From Sclerodactyla briareus (lineage: Eukaryota; Echinodermata; Holothuroidea; Dendrochirotida; Sclerodactylidae), in assembly GCA_026419785.1 (NCBI GenBank), contig JAODTK010005776.1, positions 1-64,000 on the forward strand: a stretch of 64,000 bases of DNA, given 5' to 3'. The notes beneath the pieces are model-generated. The model searched no databases, had not been told where the DNA came from, and worked only from the letters and a program-made list of their open reading frames with translations. How positions within the stretch are numbered: the stretch's first letter is position 1; each line of letters opens with the position of its first letter. This document shows positions 23,826-33,695 of this stretch, piece by piece. The position numbers and the translations under genes were made by a program.

Positions 23826-24130
23826 TGTTATACTGCCGAGCAGAGATCGATGCATATTCAAGGACCAGCAAGGGCGCAGACATGTAACTGACCATTTGTC
23901 AGCTGCGAATCCTTCACAAGGTACGCGAAATGAGGCAATGCCTCTTTGGCAGTACCTTAACGTGGGTGGGGGTAATACACGCAGACGGCCACATGCAAAT
24001 TGCCTACCCCTCGTTTATCCCTGCTCCGATCCCAATCCCTGGTGCTGAGCGCCCAGCGAAAAGGCAACAGGTTCCACTTTCAAAGTCTTTGGTATGACCC
24101 GACCCGGGAATCGAACCCCGGTCTCATGGT
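23826..24130 (-). mobile_element. tRNA-derived SINE (family 1, truncated head)
   Basis: Near copy of 20828-21178: tail GCCGAGCAGAGATCGATGCA, body with AGGCAATGCCTCTTTGGCAG and AAATTGCCTACCCCTCGTTT, B-box-like CGGGAATCGAACCCCGGTCT. The A-box half of the tRNA-like head is missing; the sequence breaks off after CTCATGG. It lies in the last large RALGPS intron, in the same orientation as the gene. Confidence 0.75.
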
Positions 24131-24608
24131 TTTTTGCAAATATCTCAACTTTGGGGTGGCCGAACATAGCAAAATTTTACACATACCTGAATAGTCACAA
24201 AACACATATATTCACTCAAAATTAAGCAAGAAATATAAAATTGTGGAATTTAGGGGCAAAATACATTTTGAGGCAATTGTTCAGTTTTACAATTTTTTCA
24301 CTATTTTCCAAGATATTTGCTGATTGAAATGGCTCTGGCATGGTTACAAATCATAACAATCTAAAGAGGCACAAATTTTAAACTTTTTCCATGCAATCAG
24401 CAAACTAGAGCACCAACGGTACTGTAGCTCAAACCCCACAAAATGTACCAAGACGAATGTACAATTATGTGATAAATGTTCAAGATCATGAGGCAAAAAA
24501 GGCAGTTTCAAACAGTTCAGATGAATGGATGGATGGATAGATAGATAGATAAATGACGGTTTTCAGACATATTTGACAAATTTCATCTATTTGCAATTAG
24601 CAAACGAT

Positions 24609-24643
<35 letters not shown>

Positions 24644-25125
24644 CAAAGCCAACCAACATCTATATACATGTGCTTCGCATTTATGTTGAATATTAGCTAT
24701 CATCAAAGGTTGTTGGTTCATTTCCAAACTGAAAATGTGATTTTTTTTTCATTTCCAATGCACCCTGCATCCGAACTAATGTATAGAATCCTACCTCATG
24801 AAAGAAGTTGGTGAAGGAAAATGTGTATCAATAATCACTCTGTCCTTATATCATTGAATATTTTATTTCAACATCATTTTCAGTCTCAGATTTGCTCCTA
24901 CAGTCATCATGCTATCTTACAACAAGGCTGTTCCTGAGGCACAGACCCAATTTATACCAGACAACCTATTGACATTCCCTCGAGAGATCCTCATATTGCA
25001 GTCAAACTGCAGAAACAGTGTTTGGGAACGACCAGGCGGAGGTGGGTTTGAACCAGGGGTCACCTTATTTCCTTATTATATTTCCGTGACACTGGAAGTG
25101 TCCGGAAGATTATGGGGGCGGTTTT
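24131..25125. other. Intron; GATA and (TA)n tracts only
   Basis: ATGGATGGATAGATAGATAG at 24523-24545 and (TA)n at 24609-24640. Segments near 24400-24500 (CTAGAGCACCAACGGTACTG; GATAAATGTTCAAGATCATGAGGC) resemble 28438-28545 (GAGCACCATGGTAGTAGCTC; GATGAATGTT..GAGATTCATGGC), indicating a shared repeat. No exon seen. Confidence 0.45.
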
Positions 25126-25127
25126 GG

Positions 25128-25685
25128 GTGTGTAGCTGCCGCCGTGTTCGCACCTCCGCCCGCCAGCAACTTTTTTAGCGTTAGCACAATTACTTTTAAC
25201 GCTTATCCGATTAATCTTAAACTTGGGCCCATGTCCGCCCTAGTGAATATCTCGTTGAGTTTGGAATGGGCCTCACTGCAATGCCCATGGGAGCTGCTAA
25301 CTCGCATATTTATGCCAAATTTTCAAGTTAGTCCGATTGGTGGAGTCGAGAAAACTGTGGAGGTCAGATCAAAGGTATCGGAGTGTCAAATTTGGCATAA
25401 TTTATGCGATTTTTCCAACTTTGTCAGATTGGACCAAAACTTGTGTAGGGTGCTACCTTGCTATTCCTGTACAAATTTAAAGGTCATTTCAAGCCATCGT
25501 TGGACAATTTGCATAATTTATGCGGCCTTTTCTTGTAACTCCATGGATTACAACAACACTTGGTGGATGAAAAGAAAACGTAGCTTGGTTTCTGACCAAA
25601 ATGGAGGTCTTCATGGGGTGTTAAATACTTCTTTCCAATGATTGCTCCAAAATCGGATACATGTCGGCGGCTTACCCGCCTACAC
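25128..25685 (+). repeat. Repeat with GCCGCC/GGCGG ends and ATAATTTATGC motifs
   Basis: The stretch starts at CTGCCGCCGTGTTCGCACCT and ends near GGCGGCTTACCCGCC (25669-25683), which can pair as a short hairpin. Inside, GCATAATTTATGC occurs at 25391 and 25512, next to AACTTTGTCAGATTGGACCA-type text. The 165-codon frame 25144-25641 reads through this repeat and is not called a gene. Confidence 0.5.
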
Positions 25686-26146
25686 TGTCTTCGTTTTTAT
25701 AGGGTATACATGCCAAGCCAACAATCAGACTGATGAGTTCAGGCCTGTATAAGAGGCAAGTCCTCTTCCACTATGAATCATGAATCAGGAACACTTCCCA
25801 GCTTCAGTCCTAATGTGTGAGCCCCCCATCCGATGAAAAGCAATGGTCTTCAGTAGGACCCGACCATGCAGACCCCCAACCCTACCTCCCGCTTGTGATC
25901 ATACGCTCGCAGCTCCTTCTAGGAGGTTGTCCTTTGACAGTATTCCAGCTGTTGCACCTCCTGCATTCCTGTATCGGATAAGTTGCAAGATGAGATTGCT
26001 TGGTAGCAATAGTAACATCACAATTCTTAAGAACAAGGCCTCACTCTTGCCGTGAAACCGCACTACCACTGTGATCCCTCTATTTATAGCATAATCCAGC
26101 AGGGGGCAGCTAATACCCCCCCCACCACTCCATTTTGGGTACTTAC

Positions 26147-26254
26147 CAGTACTGGGGTCGTGAAGATGAAGTGTTTCGTGGGTCTGGTGTTGCGGGACTC
26201 ATACTTGTTCAGCCGTCGTTTACTGAGAACATCTTGCAGAGGTTTAGACTTGAA
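26147..26254 (-). CDS. RALGPS: RALGPS exon: middle of PH domain
   Basis: Strong borders: acceptor TTTCACTTTTCCTCAG and donor CTG|GTAAGTA. It begins FKSKPLQDVLS, matching the family's HFKSTPSKSVS strand, and ends in another frame as THETLHLHDPSTG, matching EHPD-FQLNNPDKG and joining in phase to GNSYKYR of the next exon. The 108-bp length is within a base or two of the family's segment (about 36 codons). At least two indels and a TGA where GGC-TGG is expected separate the blocks. One frame is fully open (..RLNKYESRNTRPTKHF..) but does not fit the family; an alternative reading with that frame cannot be excluded. Confidence 0.65.
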
Positions 26255-26445
26255 CTGAGGAAAAGTGAAAGGCACATTGACGACATGCTGGCAATATCTG
26301 GAACTGATCTAGGAACAATAGACGTTCTATATTGTGGTTAAGGGGTGCAATTTTGAGACATACTAAATCAGAATGACAGTGTCAGAGACAAGTGGGCTTC
26401 TCCAGCCCCTAGCACACCTTTCACTTTTGTATCTCTTTGACCATA

Positions 26446-28423
26446 AAGCCAAAAGGCTTAGTGATCTCTTGACTCTTCCTGACAACCGATAACCAGACAC
26501 AAGGACAAATGGGATTGCACCAGCTCAATTATGGTACCTAACTCTACCAAATTCCCCATTTTTCCCAAACCATCAATAGGACTCTTATACCTTGAAAGGA
26601 AGCACACCAAATTTCAGGTTTCAAGACTCTGACCTCTGGTTACCTCAATTGACCTCTGACCTCTTGACCTCCCAAACAATAGGGCATGGTACTCACAGGG
26701 AACTTACATACCAAGCAGGAGCTTCATCAATCGGGTGGGGTCAAGTTATCGTGTTTACAAGTCAAAATTGGCCAAAATATCACTTTTCACCAATTCCATT
26801 TTTGAACAAAATCACCCCCGACCTGGACCCAAACAATGTGTTCTCCTCGTACTCCCCATAAGAAAGCTCCACACGGAAGCGCAACAGATCAGACCACCAT
26901 TCTGGACTTATCGTGTGGGGTTACAGGTTGTGTCATGTGGACTTTGACCTCTGTTGGCTCCGTCGTGACCTGGACGGGCGCGCGTGACGGGGGGTATGTG
27001 TGTCAAATGGTCCGTGGCCGTGCTCGTAGTGAACACACATACCAATATGAGCTTCATCGCGGATCCGTGAGTGGAGTTTTTCATGTTTACAAGACCAAAT
27101 CTGGGACGTGCTGGCCAAAACGTATTAGAGCTTTTCACAATTTTTTTCTAGGTGTGCAACACCAAAATTCACTCCGCGACCTGAACCAAAACCGGTACTT
27201 GTCCTGTACTCCCATAGAAAACTATCGGGCTAAATTTCCAACTTGTTCAGCCAACCACTTGGACTTATCGGGTTTACACGGTTTCAGACTTTGACCTCTG
27301 GTTGACCTCCTGACCTGACCCCAAAACAGTAGGGTTAATGTACTATTCATGAGGAACAACTACAAGTATGAGCTTCATCCATCCGGGTGGGTGGAGAGCT
27401 ATATGTTAAGGCCCAAATTTGCCAAAATATTGAACTTTAACAAATTTTATATTTTCGACCAAAATTTCACTCCCGACCTGAACAAAAAAAAAAGTAGGTT
27501 CCTGTATCCCCATGAGAAAGCTATACACTAAAATTTCAACTGGTGATAAGACCAACTATTCTGGACTGAGCGTGTTTACAAGGATTTTCCAGACTGACTC
27601 CGTTGGACCTTAGAGGACCTTGCCATGACCCCAAAACAGTAGGGTTCATGTACTCATCATTATGGGGAACACAACATACCAAGTATGAGCTTCATCCATA
27701 CGGGTGAGTGAGTTTTCATGTTTACAGACCCAAATCTGACCAAAATATTGACTTTTCACAATTTTTCTATTTTCAACCAAAATTCACTCCCGACCGAACC
27801 AAAAACAGTAGGGGTCTGTGCTCCCCATATGAATGCTATACACTAAATTTCAACTGGTAAGAAAAAACCAACCCTTCTGGACTTATCGTGTTTACAAGTT
27901 TTCAGACTTTTTTGACCCTCCTGTCTGCCTATGACCTGACCCCAAACACGTAGGGTTTCATTGTACTCATCCATTAGGAACACACATACAAGTATGGTTA
28001 TCCATCCGGTGGGGTGGAGTATCATGTTACAGGCAAAATTGCAAAAATATTGACTTTTCACAATTTTTCTATTTTCGACCAAAATTCACTCCGACCTGAA
28101 CAAAAACAGTAGGGTGTTCCTGTAATCACCATGAGAAAGCTTTACACTAAATTTAAACTTGTTAAGACCAACCATTCTGGACTTAGCGGTGTTTACAAGG
28201 TTTTCAGACTTTGACTCCGTTGACCTTAGATGAAGACCTCTTACCTGAACCCCAAAACAATAGGGTTCAATGTCTCATCATGGGGAACACACATAACCAA
28301 GTCTGAGCTTCATCCATTTAGGTGGGTCGAGTTACCGTGCTTTACAAAGCCAGCGTCTACATACACCATACACACACACACACTGTCCTGACTGCATAGA
28401 TTCCTCGACTTTGTCAAGGAATC
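26446..28423 (+). mobile_element. Helentron-like (HINE-like) element with internal ~310-bp tandem units, copy 1
   Basis: The 5' end has a small hairpin AAGCCAAAAGGCTT and then GTGATCTCTTGA (26461). The 3' end has a hairpin GATTCCTCGAC-TTT-GTCAAGGAATC (28399-28423) whose outer arm is the inverse of the 5' TGATTCCTTGA motif. Between them lie about six diverged units spaced about 305-335 bp, each marked by CACATACCAAGTATGAGCTTCATCC (about 26703, 27035, 27357, 27677, 27990, 28297) and GACCTGACCCCAAAACAGTAGGG. A CA microsatellite (28366-28382) precedes the 3' hairpin. This layout (subterminal inverted repeats, tandem core, microsatellite, 3' hairpin) is that of HINE/Helentron non-autonomous elements; no Rep/helicase is present. 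Confidence 0.7.
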
Positions 28424-28614
28424 AAAAAGGCAATAAACTAGAGCACCATGGTAGTAGCTCAAACCGCAGCATGTTCTTTTTATACCAAGACAACTGGTAC
28501 AATTATGTGATGAATGTTTTTTTGAGATTCATGGCCAAGAAGGCAATTTCAAACAATGACATTGAACTCCACATGCCAAAGATGTCTCAGCAGACAAAAA
28601 AACATTCCACCATG
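28424..28614. repeat. Short shared repeat (partner at 24400-24550)
   Basis: CTAGAGCACCATGGTAGTAG, TTTATACCAAGACAACTGGTAC and GTGATGAATGTT..GAGATTCATGGCCAAGAAGGCAATTTCAAAC recur in the same order at 24410-24520. Confidence 0.55.
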
Positions 28615-29170
28615 ATGGGCCCCAGGGTCCACAATGGGCCCTTGGTCCTAAATCCCTGTGGGCACCATGAGAAATGCTATATACCATCTTATGACCGCAT
28701 TAGACCAGTGGCACAGATGGTAGAAGATTTTGTGGTAACCCATATTATGAGGACCCAGAGACCAGTACATGTTACATTGTGCATTAAAGACCTTGTGTGA
28801 AATTTCATGAAATGGCCTCGGGCGCAAGTGGTACCTTGGACCAAAAAAATTCCTGAACCCTCCGACCCAAAGATCATCGTTATGACTGAATGTCGGCACT
28901 GTGCAACAAAACTGTAAGAGGAGAAGTATTTTACATGATTACACATGATGGGCCCCAGAGCCAACAATGGGCCCTCGGGTCATAAATCCCTGGGCACCCT
29001 CAAGGTATGGCTGTCAGACCATTATGACTGAAAGTCAGTACTGTGCAACAAAATCTGTAGGAAAACAAGAGTGTTTGGCGGTATCTCATATAATGGGGCC
29101 CTTGGGCCTGAACTGAGCCCCAAGCCCAAAATTCTCAAACAACCCCATTTGCCCTCTACCCTAGGACCAT
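28615..29170 (+). repeat. GGGCCC/AAGTGG repeat family, copy 2
   Basis: Units share GATGGGCCCCAGGGTCCACA, ATGACCGCATTAGACCA, GTGGTACCTTGGACCAAAAA, GTAAGAGGAGAAGTATTT and CCTCTACCCTAGGACCATTACATG with 13350-14265, in the same order. Confidence 0.7.
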
Positions 29171-29949
29171 TACATGTAAACTTTGAAGACAGGCGATCGC
29201 CCCCAGTGACACCTGTGTGGCGTGATTAGTGTTTGTTCTATCAGTCCCATGCAAAAAATTTCAAGGCAATTTCCATGAGTGGCTTTGCAGATTTTAGTAT
29301 AGCAGAAACATCATACTAATCCGTGACCAGTTTCAACTCGTAAGGACTGATTATTGCCATGTCTACCAAGGAGTTAAGTTTTATGGTTCCAGGCCGCTTG
29401 CGCTGCAATGCAACAATTCGCGCTGCGGGCACCATTTGCGAGTCTTGTGGCCACTCGCAAATCCACGGTGATTACCCGTTTCGATCATAGTACCACTTGT
29501 CATCATAGCATATATCATGAGTTTGGGTTGTTGAAATCACCCTCTCTATTTCGGTCATTCTACGTTGGACAGCACAAAGAGAAACTTTCCTATTCATAAA
29601 TCACATGGCAGGGGGTTACATTTTGTTTAATAGAGGGAGGGAGCAGCCATGCCTTTCAGGAGTAGATAGATAGGGTATTTTTGGTGCCATATAAATAGCA
29701 TTCACTTCTGTAGCACATCAGTAACTCTAATTTTTGACAGACTGCTGCATCTTTGCCAAAATAGTCACAGAAAGTTTGTACCTGAGATAGGCGTGCCGCT
29801 AAGCCCCAAATGTGGGGGGAATAGCCGGCATTTAAAGGGCAGATCACATTGCATACCCACCCTTAATCACTGGTTCTTCAGCTCAGCCCCCCCCCCTGTC
29901 CCATCAGTATAACATGTGACGCAAATACCACGTCAGATCATTCACTCAC
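29171..29949. other. Intron, no further feature seen
   Basis: A family-B-like border GACCAGTTTCAACTCGTAAGGACTGATTATTG (29322-29352) matches 12495-12530. C9 near 29888-29896. No exon recognised. Confidence 0.4.
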
Positions 29950-30076
29950 ATCACTCCTCTCTGTACTGTGAAATGCTTCGCTTCGTAATGGAGCAGGTTC
30001 GTCCCCCAGAGGCCAATCCAGTATTTGGACCATGACGTCACCTGAAGGTATGGAATGGAGTGATCGATTTGGGAAT
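29950..30076 (-). CDS. RALGPS: RALGPS exon: PH domain core strands
   Basis: Acceptor CACCTCCCCCCTCCAG and donor GAT|GTGAGTGA. It reads VTSWSKYWIGLWGTNLLHYE, corresponding to the family's VASWTKYWAALCGTQLFYY in strands 2 and 3 of the PH domain, preceded by SQIDHSIPYLQ and followed by AKHFTVQRG. The W-x-K-Y-W signature is highly specific. No indel is needed. The next exon in gene sense is 26147-26254 (FKSKP..), as in the family. The end phase does not join cleanly without an indel at the border. Confidence 0.9.
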
Positions 30077-30216
30077 CTGGAGGGGGGAGGTGTGCGACTG
30101 AGTGGAGGGGGGGTAGGAGTTGAATTCCAAATGAAAGTTGTTACATCCCACTTGGCTGTTGAATTCTGTTTTTTTGGCGAAGAGTGATCGCCACGACCTA
30201 GTACCTTTCCAAGTGT

Positions 30217-30500
30217 GGAACGGGTGGCCTATTGGTTAAGGCGTCGAGCTTGTAACCGAGAAGTTGTGGGTCAGCCCGCCCACGTTGTACCCCTCAGCGA
30301 GGTCTTCATCACGCTTGCTCCTCTTCCCCAGGTGTACAAATGGGAACCGTGAGGTATCGAACCATTGTGGCGCTGAATTGTGCTGCCGCGGTATACTCTC
30401 TGGGATTGTCGCAGTGCGTGACTGGTTCCTACTATCGGTGTACTGTCTGTAAAGTGCTCTGAGCCTGTCGGGGTAAAGCGCTATATTGAATTTTTACATC
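30217..30500 (+). mobile_element. tRNA-derived SINE (family 2)
   Basis: The tRNA-like head GTGGCCTATTGGTTAAGGCG, then TCGAGCTTGTAACCGAGAAG, looks like a tRNA A-box/anticodon region with a weak B box. The body ends with GTAAAGTGCTCTGAGCCTGTCGGGGTAAAGCGCTATATTGAATTTTTA (30450-30497), the TAAAGCGCTATAT-type 3' tail common in invertebrate SINEs. It is inserted antisense to RALGPS, in the intron just before the PH core exon. Confidence 0.8.
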
Positions 30501-30689
30501 AGTGTTACGGAAAGGTGTCCAGGTGACTCATAAAACGACCCTATCCTGGGAACTCTCGAGATGGTAGTGAAATGACATTTAAAGACGGCCTATTTATGTT
30601 GGAATGTACTGAAAGGATGTAAGAAAAAAGACACCTCAAATCATACATGATTCCATCTCCTCTTGGCTCTCAATGCCATGTGTGGAGTA

Positions 30690-31290
30690 CGATAGTTAAA
30701 GACAACTGCAGGATGATTATACAGGGGCCTATTTGATAGCTGGATAAAAGCTGAATGCGTCAGTCCAAACCGACATTCATAGGACTTTCCGTACCGGTTA
30801 TAGTCATTCGAGTTTGTGTATTGTGAAGCATGTGATTGTCACAATCGAAATTCATCCCATCATGCAACATAAATGATGTCAGAGTTTGCACAACCCTGCA
30901 AACATTCTTTTGTTTTGTCTATTGAAATTCAACATTTAATTTCACTTCGAAAGGCAGTAGTCTATGGGAGAAGGTTGCTATAGTGGGTTGTTAGGTGTTG
31001 ATGGTTACTTTGGTGAGAGAAAGACAACAAAACTTCAGCTCCAATGTTGATTGCTTCCACAAAATGAAACAATCAATAAAGAACATAATTTTCCGTGTTT
31101 GTCCATGTGTTACGTCATGCGTTATTGCCAATTGGGATTCTCCAATTTTTCTAGGCTTACTGGCCGAAACTTTTGAAGGCCAATAACTCCACATAGGAAC
31201 ACAGTATTGAAATGGGGTTTGGACCATATATATCGTTATCCATTCTCCACACTATAATCTCGGTTTTGATCCAGCCTGTCAGTGTTGTCC
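30690..31290. repeat. Dispersed repeat, copy 2 (partner at 16117-16730)
   Basis: Same order of blocks as the first copy: GACAACTGCAGGATGATTAT, GCTGAATGCGTCAGTCCAA, AAATGATGTCAGAGTTTGCACAA, AGTCTATGGGAGAAGGTTGC, CAATTGGGATTCTCCAATTTT, CAGTATTGAAATGGGGTTTGGAC. Both copies are direct with respect to each other. Confidence 0.65.
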
Positions 31291-31632
31291 TTTAAATTCA
31301 CAACCCGCATTCCCCCAGGGGACAAACCGGAGGGTTGTCTAGGAGTGCATAGCAAGACAAGTGCACTGCATGCTATGAGATCGGCAATTAATATGACCCC
31401 AAGGTCAAATTTGTTAATCATTGGAAGACTTGATACTAAAGCCCTATGTGGAAGTGAGGCATTACTCTTGCAACCTCTACACGATTCAACATCCTATCAG
31501 ATTTTGGATGGTGCAAGGTTATATTTGTTATGATGTTTTTAGGCTGTGTACCGAGACCCCGTGGGGCTATTGCCCCGTGCTAATTTACACAGCGCCAACA
31601 AAACTCATAAAGAAAAAAGTCTAACTCTTTAC
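31291..31632. other. Intron, nothing recognised
   Basis: Minus-strand frame 31236-31421 is not bordered by convincing splice sites. Confidence 0.35.
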
Positions 31633-31709
31633 CGACATCTTTTACCACCTTTCCGTAAACTTATTTCTCCTGAGAACACCTGCAGAGAGTAGTAGAGAAG
31701 TTCAAATTA
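31633..31709 (-). CDS. RALGPS: RALGPS exon: start of PH domain
   Basis: Acceptor TTATTTCTCCTCCAG, donor GTCG|GTAAAG. Entered in phase from 32139-32213 it reads (P)NLNFSTTL; after one base shift AGVLRRNKF, and after another LRKGGKR. The family reads QGVLRRKTLLKEGKK at the first PH strand, so the GVLRR core and the following Lys/Arg-rich turn are both present. Two single-base indels are required in 77 bp, which lowers confidence in the exact reading but not in the identity. Confidence 0.7.
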
Positions 31710-31965
31710 CTGGAGGAGAAATAACTTGCCTATTAGAACATTTTACATGCATTCATCTTTCAATCACAAAAATGGATATCGAAATTTGCCCATTGCAGTC
31801 TGATAATTCAATCAGGAAAGAAAATGTGGTAAGTGGAGCGAGCGGAAAGGGCTAGTTTGACAAGAACTCAAGAGAAGGCAATAGCAATTTTCAGAAATCA
31901 GTGTCTCAATGCACCCTATCATCTGTAATAGGCCTCCTGGGTGTCATCTAATAGGTGTTACCATC

Positions 31966-32045
31966 CCGGAGCTCTTTGGTCCCCGGGAACTCTACCGTAC
32001 CCTGGGAGCTCTCAGGTACCCTGTGAGCTCTCAGGTCACTGGTAT
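31966..32045. repeat. Short tandem GAGCTCTCAGGTACCCTG repeats
   Basis: Three to four units of GGAGCTCT..GGTNCCC..GGNA in a row, rich in SacI- and KpnI-like palindromes (GAGCTC, GGTACC). Confidence 0.6.
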
Positions 32046-32138
32046 GATTGTGGGACCTACGTTTGTTTACTTAGGCTTATCCTAATGTATGAAAACTTGT
32101 GTACAAAGCTGCTAGATGGGTGAAAAGACTTTACTCAC

Positions 32139-32213
32139 GGCTGACTGGTGAAGGAAGACTGAGAAATCTCTGGAATATTATTTACAAGCTCCTCACAGCT
32201 CTCTGTGACACTC
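32139..32213 (-). CDS. RALGPS: RALGPS exon: Ser/Glu-rich linker before PH domain
   Basis: Acceptor TTCTTTCCCAG, donor CAGCC|GTGAGTAAA. The first base completes the GG of the previous exon to Gly, and the frame SVTESCEELVNNIPEISQSS FTSQP is open to the donor. The linker between RasGEF and PH is poorly conserved in the family, so identity rests on strand, splice borders, perfect phase continuity (2/1 then 2) and position between two clear RALGPS exons. Confidence 0.75.
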
Positions 32214-32699
32214 CTGGGAAAGAATAAAAATATTGAAGTGAGGGGATCATCGATATGCTCTCCTGAAATATTGGATTATGCATAGCACTCCAAAATGGCA
32301 CAATCAATTAAACATCTTTTGAATTCATTTTTCATGTGACCATGGAAAGTCGCCCTTCCTAAAACCTGAATCGTATCCACCCCCAAAATTCCTCAGCTCC
32401 ATTAATGTGAGATCACGATGCTATACTTCTTTTCTTATACCGCAAATGTAACACAACAGTAAACTGAACTCTTAGCGTTACCATTATGTATTTAATATGT
32501 TATCAAATAGCAGGTTATTGTTTGAGAAAACTGACTATTACCACTTACGTTATTTAATGAAGTTATCATCACGCAGGTTATCCATCGGAAACTGTAATGC
32601 ATTTAATCAGCGCGAGAACCCAATCACCCTCACTTAGCTGCAAAGGTTCCCATGTATAGATCCAAATACCCCCTAAACAAGATCTTTTCTGATTTACCT

Positions 32700-33637
32700 T
32701 TAGAACTTCTCGACTACTCCCCTGCCTGGGCCCTGGGCTACATAATACTGAGCAATATTTGGAGTACTTACCTATCTGGGCCTCGGACATACAGAATACT
32801 GAGCAGTATTTGTGTCCTGTACCTGCCTTGGCCTCATGACATCAGAATATTGAGGGGCGTATTTGGAGTTACTTACCCTTCCTGAGATTTGGACATACAG
32901 AATACTGAGCATATTTGGAGTACTTACTGTCTAGGCTTTGGAGCATCACATATAAGAGCATATTGGTGTCTTACCCTTCTGAGCCTTGGACATATATGAA
33001 GACTGAACAGTATTTTGTGTACTTTCCCTTCGAGCCTCGACATACAAAAAACTGAGCAGTATTTGGTGTACTTACCTGTCTGAGCTTTGGACATACAGAA
33101 TACTGATCAGTATTTGGTGTACTTACCTGCCTGGGCCTCGGACATACAGAATACTGAGCAGTATTTGGTGTACTTACCTGTCTGAGCTTTGGACATACAG
33201 AATACTAAGCAGTATTTGGAGTACCTACCTGCCTGGGCCTCAGACATACAGAATACTAAGCAGTATGTGGAGTACTGACCCTTCTGAGATTTGGACATAC
33301 AGAATACTAAGCAGTATTTGGAGTACTTACCTGCCTGGGCCTCAGACATACAGAATACTGAGCAGTATTTGGAATACTGACCCTTCTGAGATTTGGACAT
33401 ACAGAATACTAAGCAGTATTTGGAGTACTTACCTGCCTGGGCCTCAGACATACAGAATACTGAGCAGTATTTGGAATACTGACCCTTCTGAGATTTGGAC
33501 ATACAGAATACTGAGCAGTATTTGGAGTACTCACCTGTCTGAGCTTTGGATATCCAGAATACCAAGCAGTATTTGGTGTATTTACCCATCTAGGATTTGG
33601 ACATACACAATACTGAGCAGTTTTTAAGAGTACTTAC
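32700..33637 (-). repeat. 51-bp minisatellite carrying repeated 5' splice sites
   Basis: About 18 units of 51 bp. On the gene-sense (minus) strand a unit runs GTGAGTACTCCAAATACTGC, TCAGTATTCTGTATGTCC, AAATCTCAGAAGG and repeats. Eight units contain GTAAGTA exactly, several as CAG|GTAAGTAC; others have GTGAGTA or GTAAATA. The unit nearest the exon at 33638-33695 (TAGATGG|GTAAATAC) is the one most like that exon's own border (CAGATGG|GTAAGTAC), so the array appears to have grown from the exon-intron junction. 51 is a multiple of 3, so a 160-codon frame (33107-33589) of 17-residue repeats is open, but it is not in the exon's frame. Confidence 0.9.
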
Positions 33638-33695
33638 CCATCTGGATTGATCCAGACCTCTTGGTCATCGTTGTACTCTGAATCCTCACTGCTGG
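33638..33695 (-). CDS. RALGPS: RALGPS exon: acidic-serine linker
   Basis: Acceptor GTTCTTACCATTCACAG, donor GATGG|GTAAGTAC. Joined to the preceding exon it reads VSIASSEDSEYNDDQEVW and on to INPDG, aligned with the family's ISIGSSDGSELSEE. The exon is 58 bp, enters in phase 1 and leaves in phase 2, both matching its neighbours, with no indel. The 51-bp minisatellite begins at its donor. The segment is acidic and probably unstructured. Confidence 0.85.

Noticed and set aside
33107-33589. 160-codon repeat protein frame
   Set aside because: Produced by a 51-bp (17-codon) intronic minisatellite; not in frame with the adjoining RALGPS exon.
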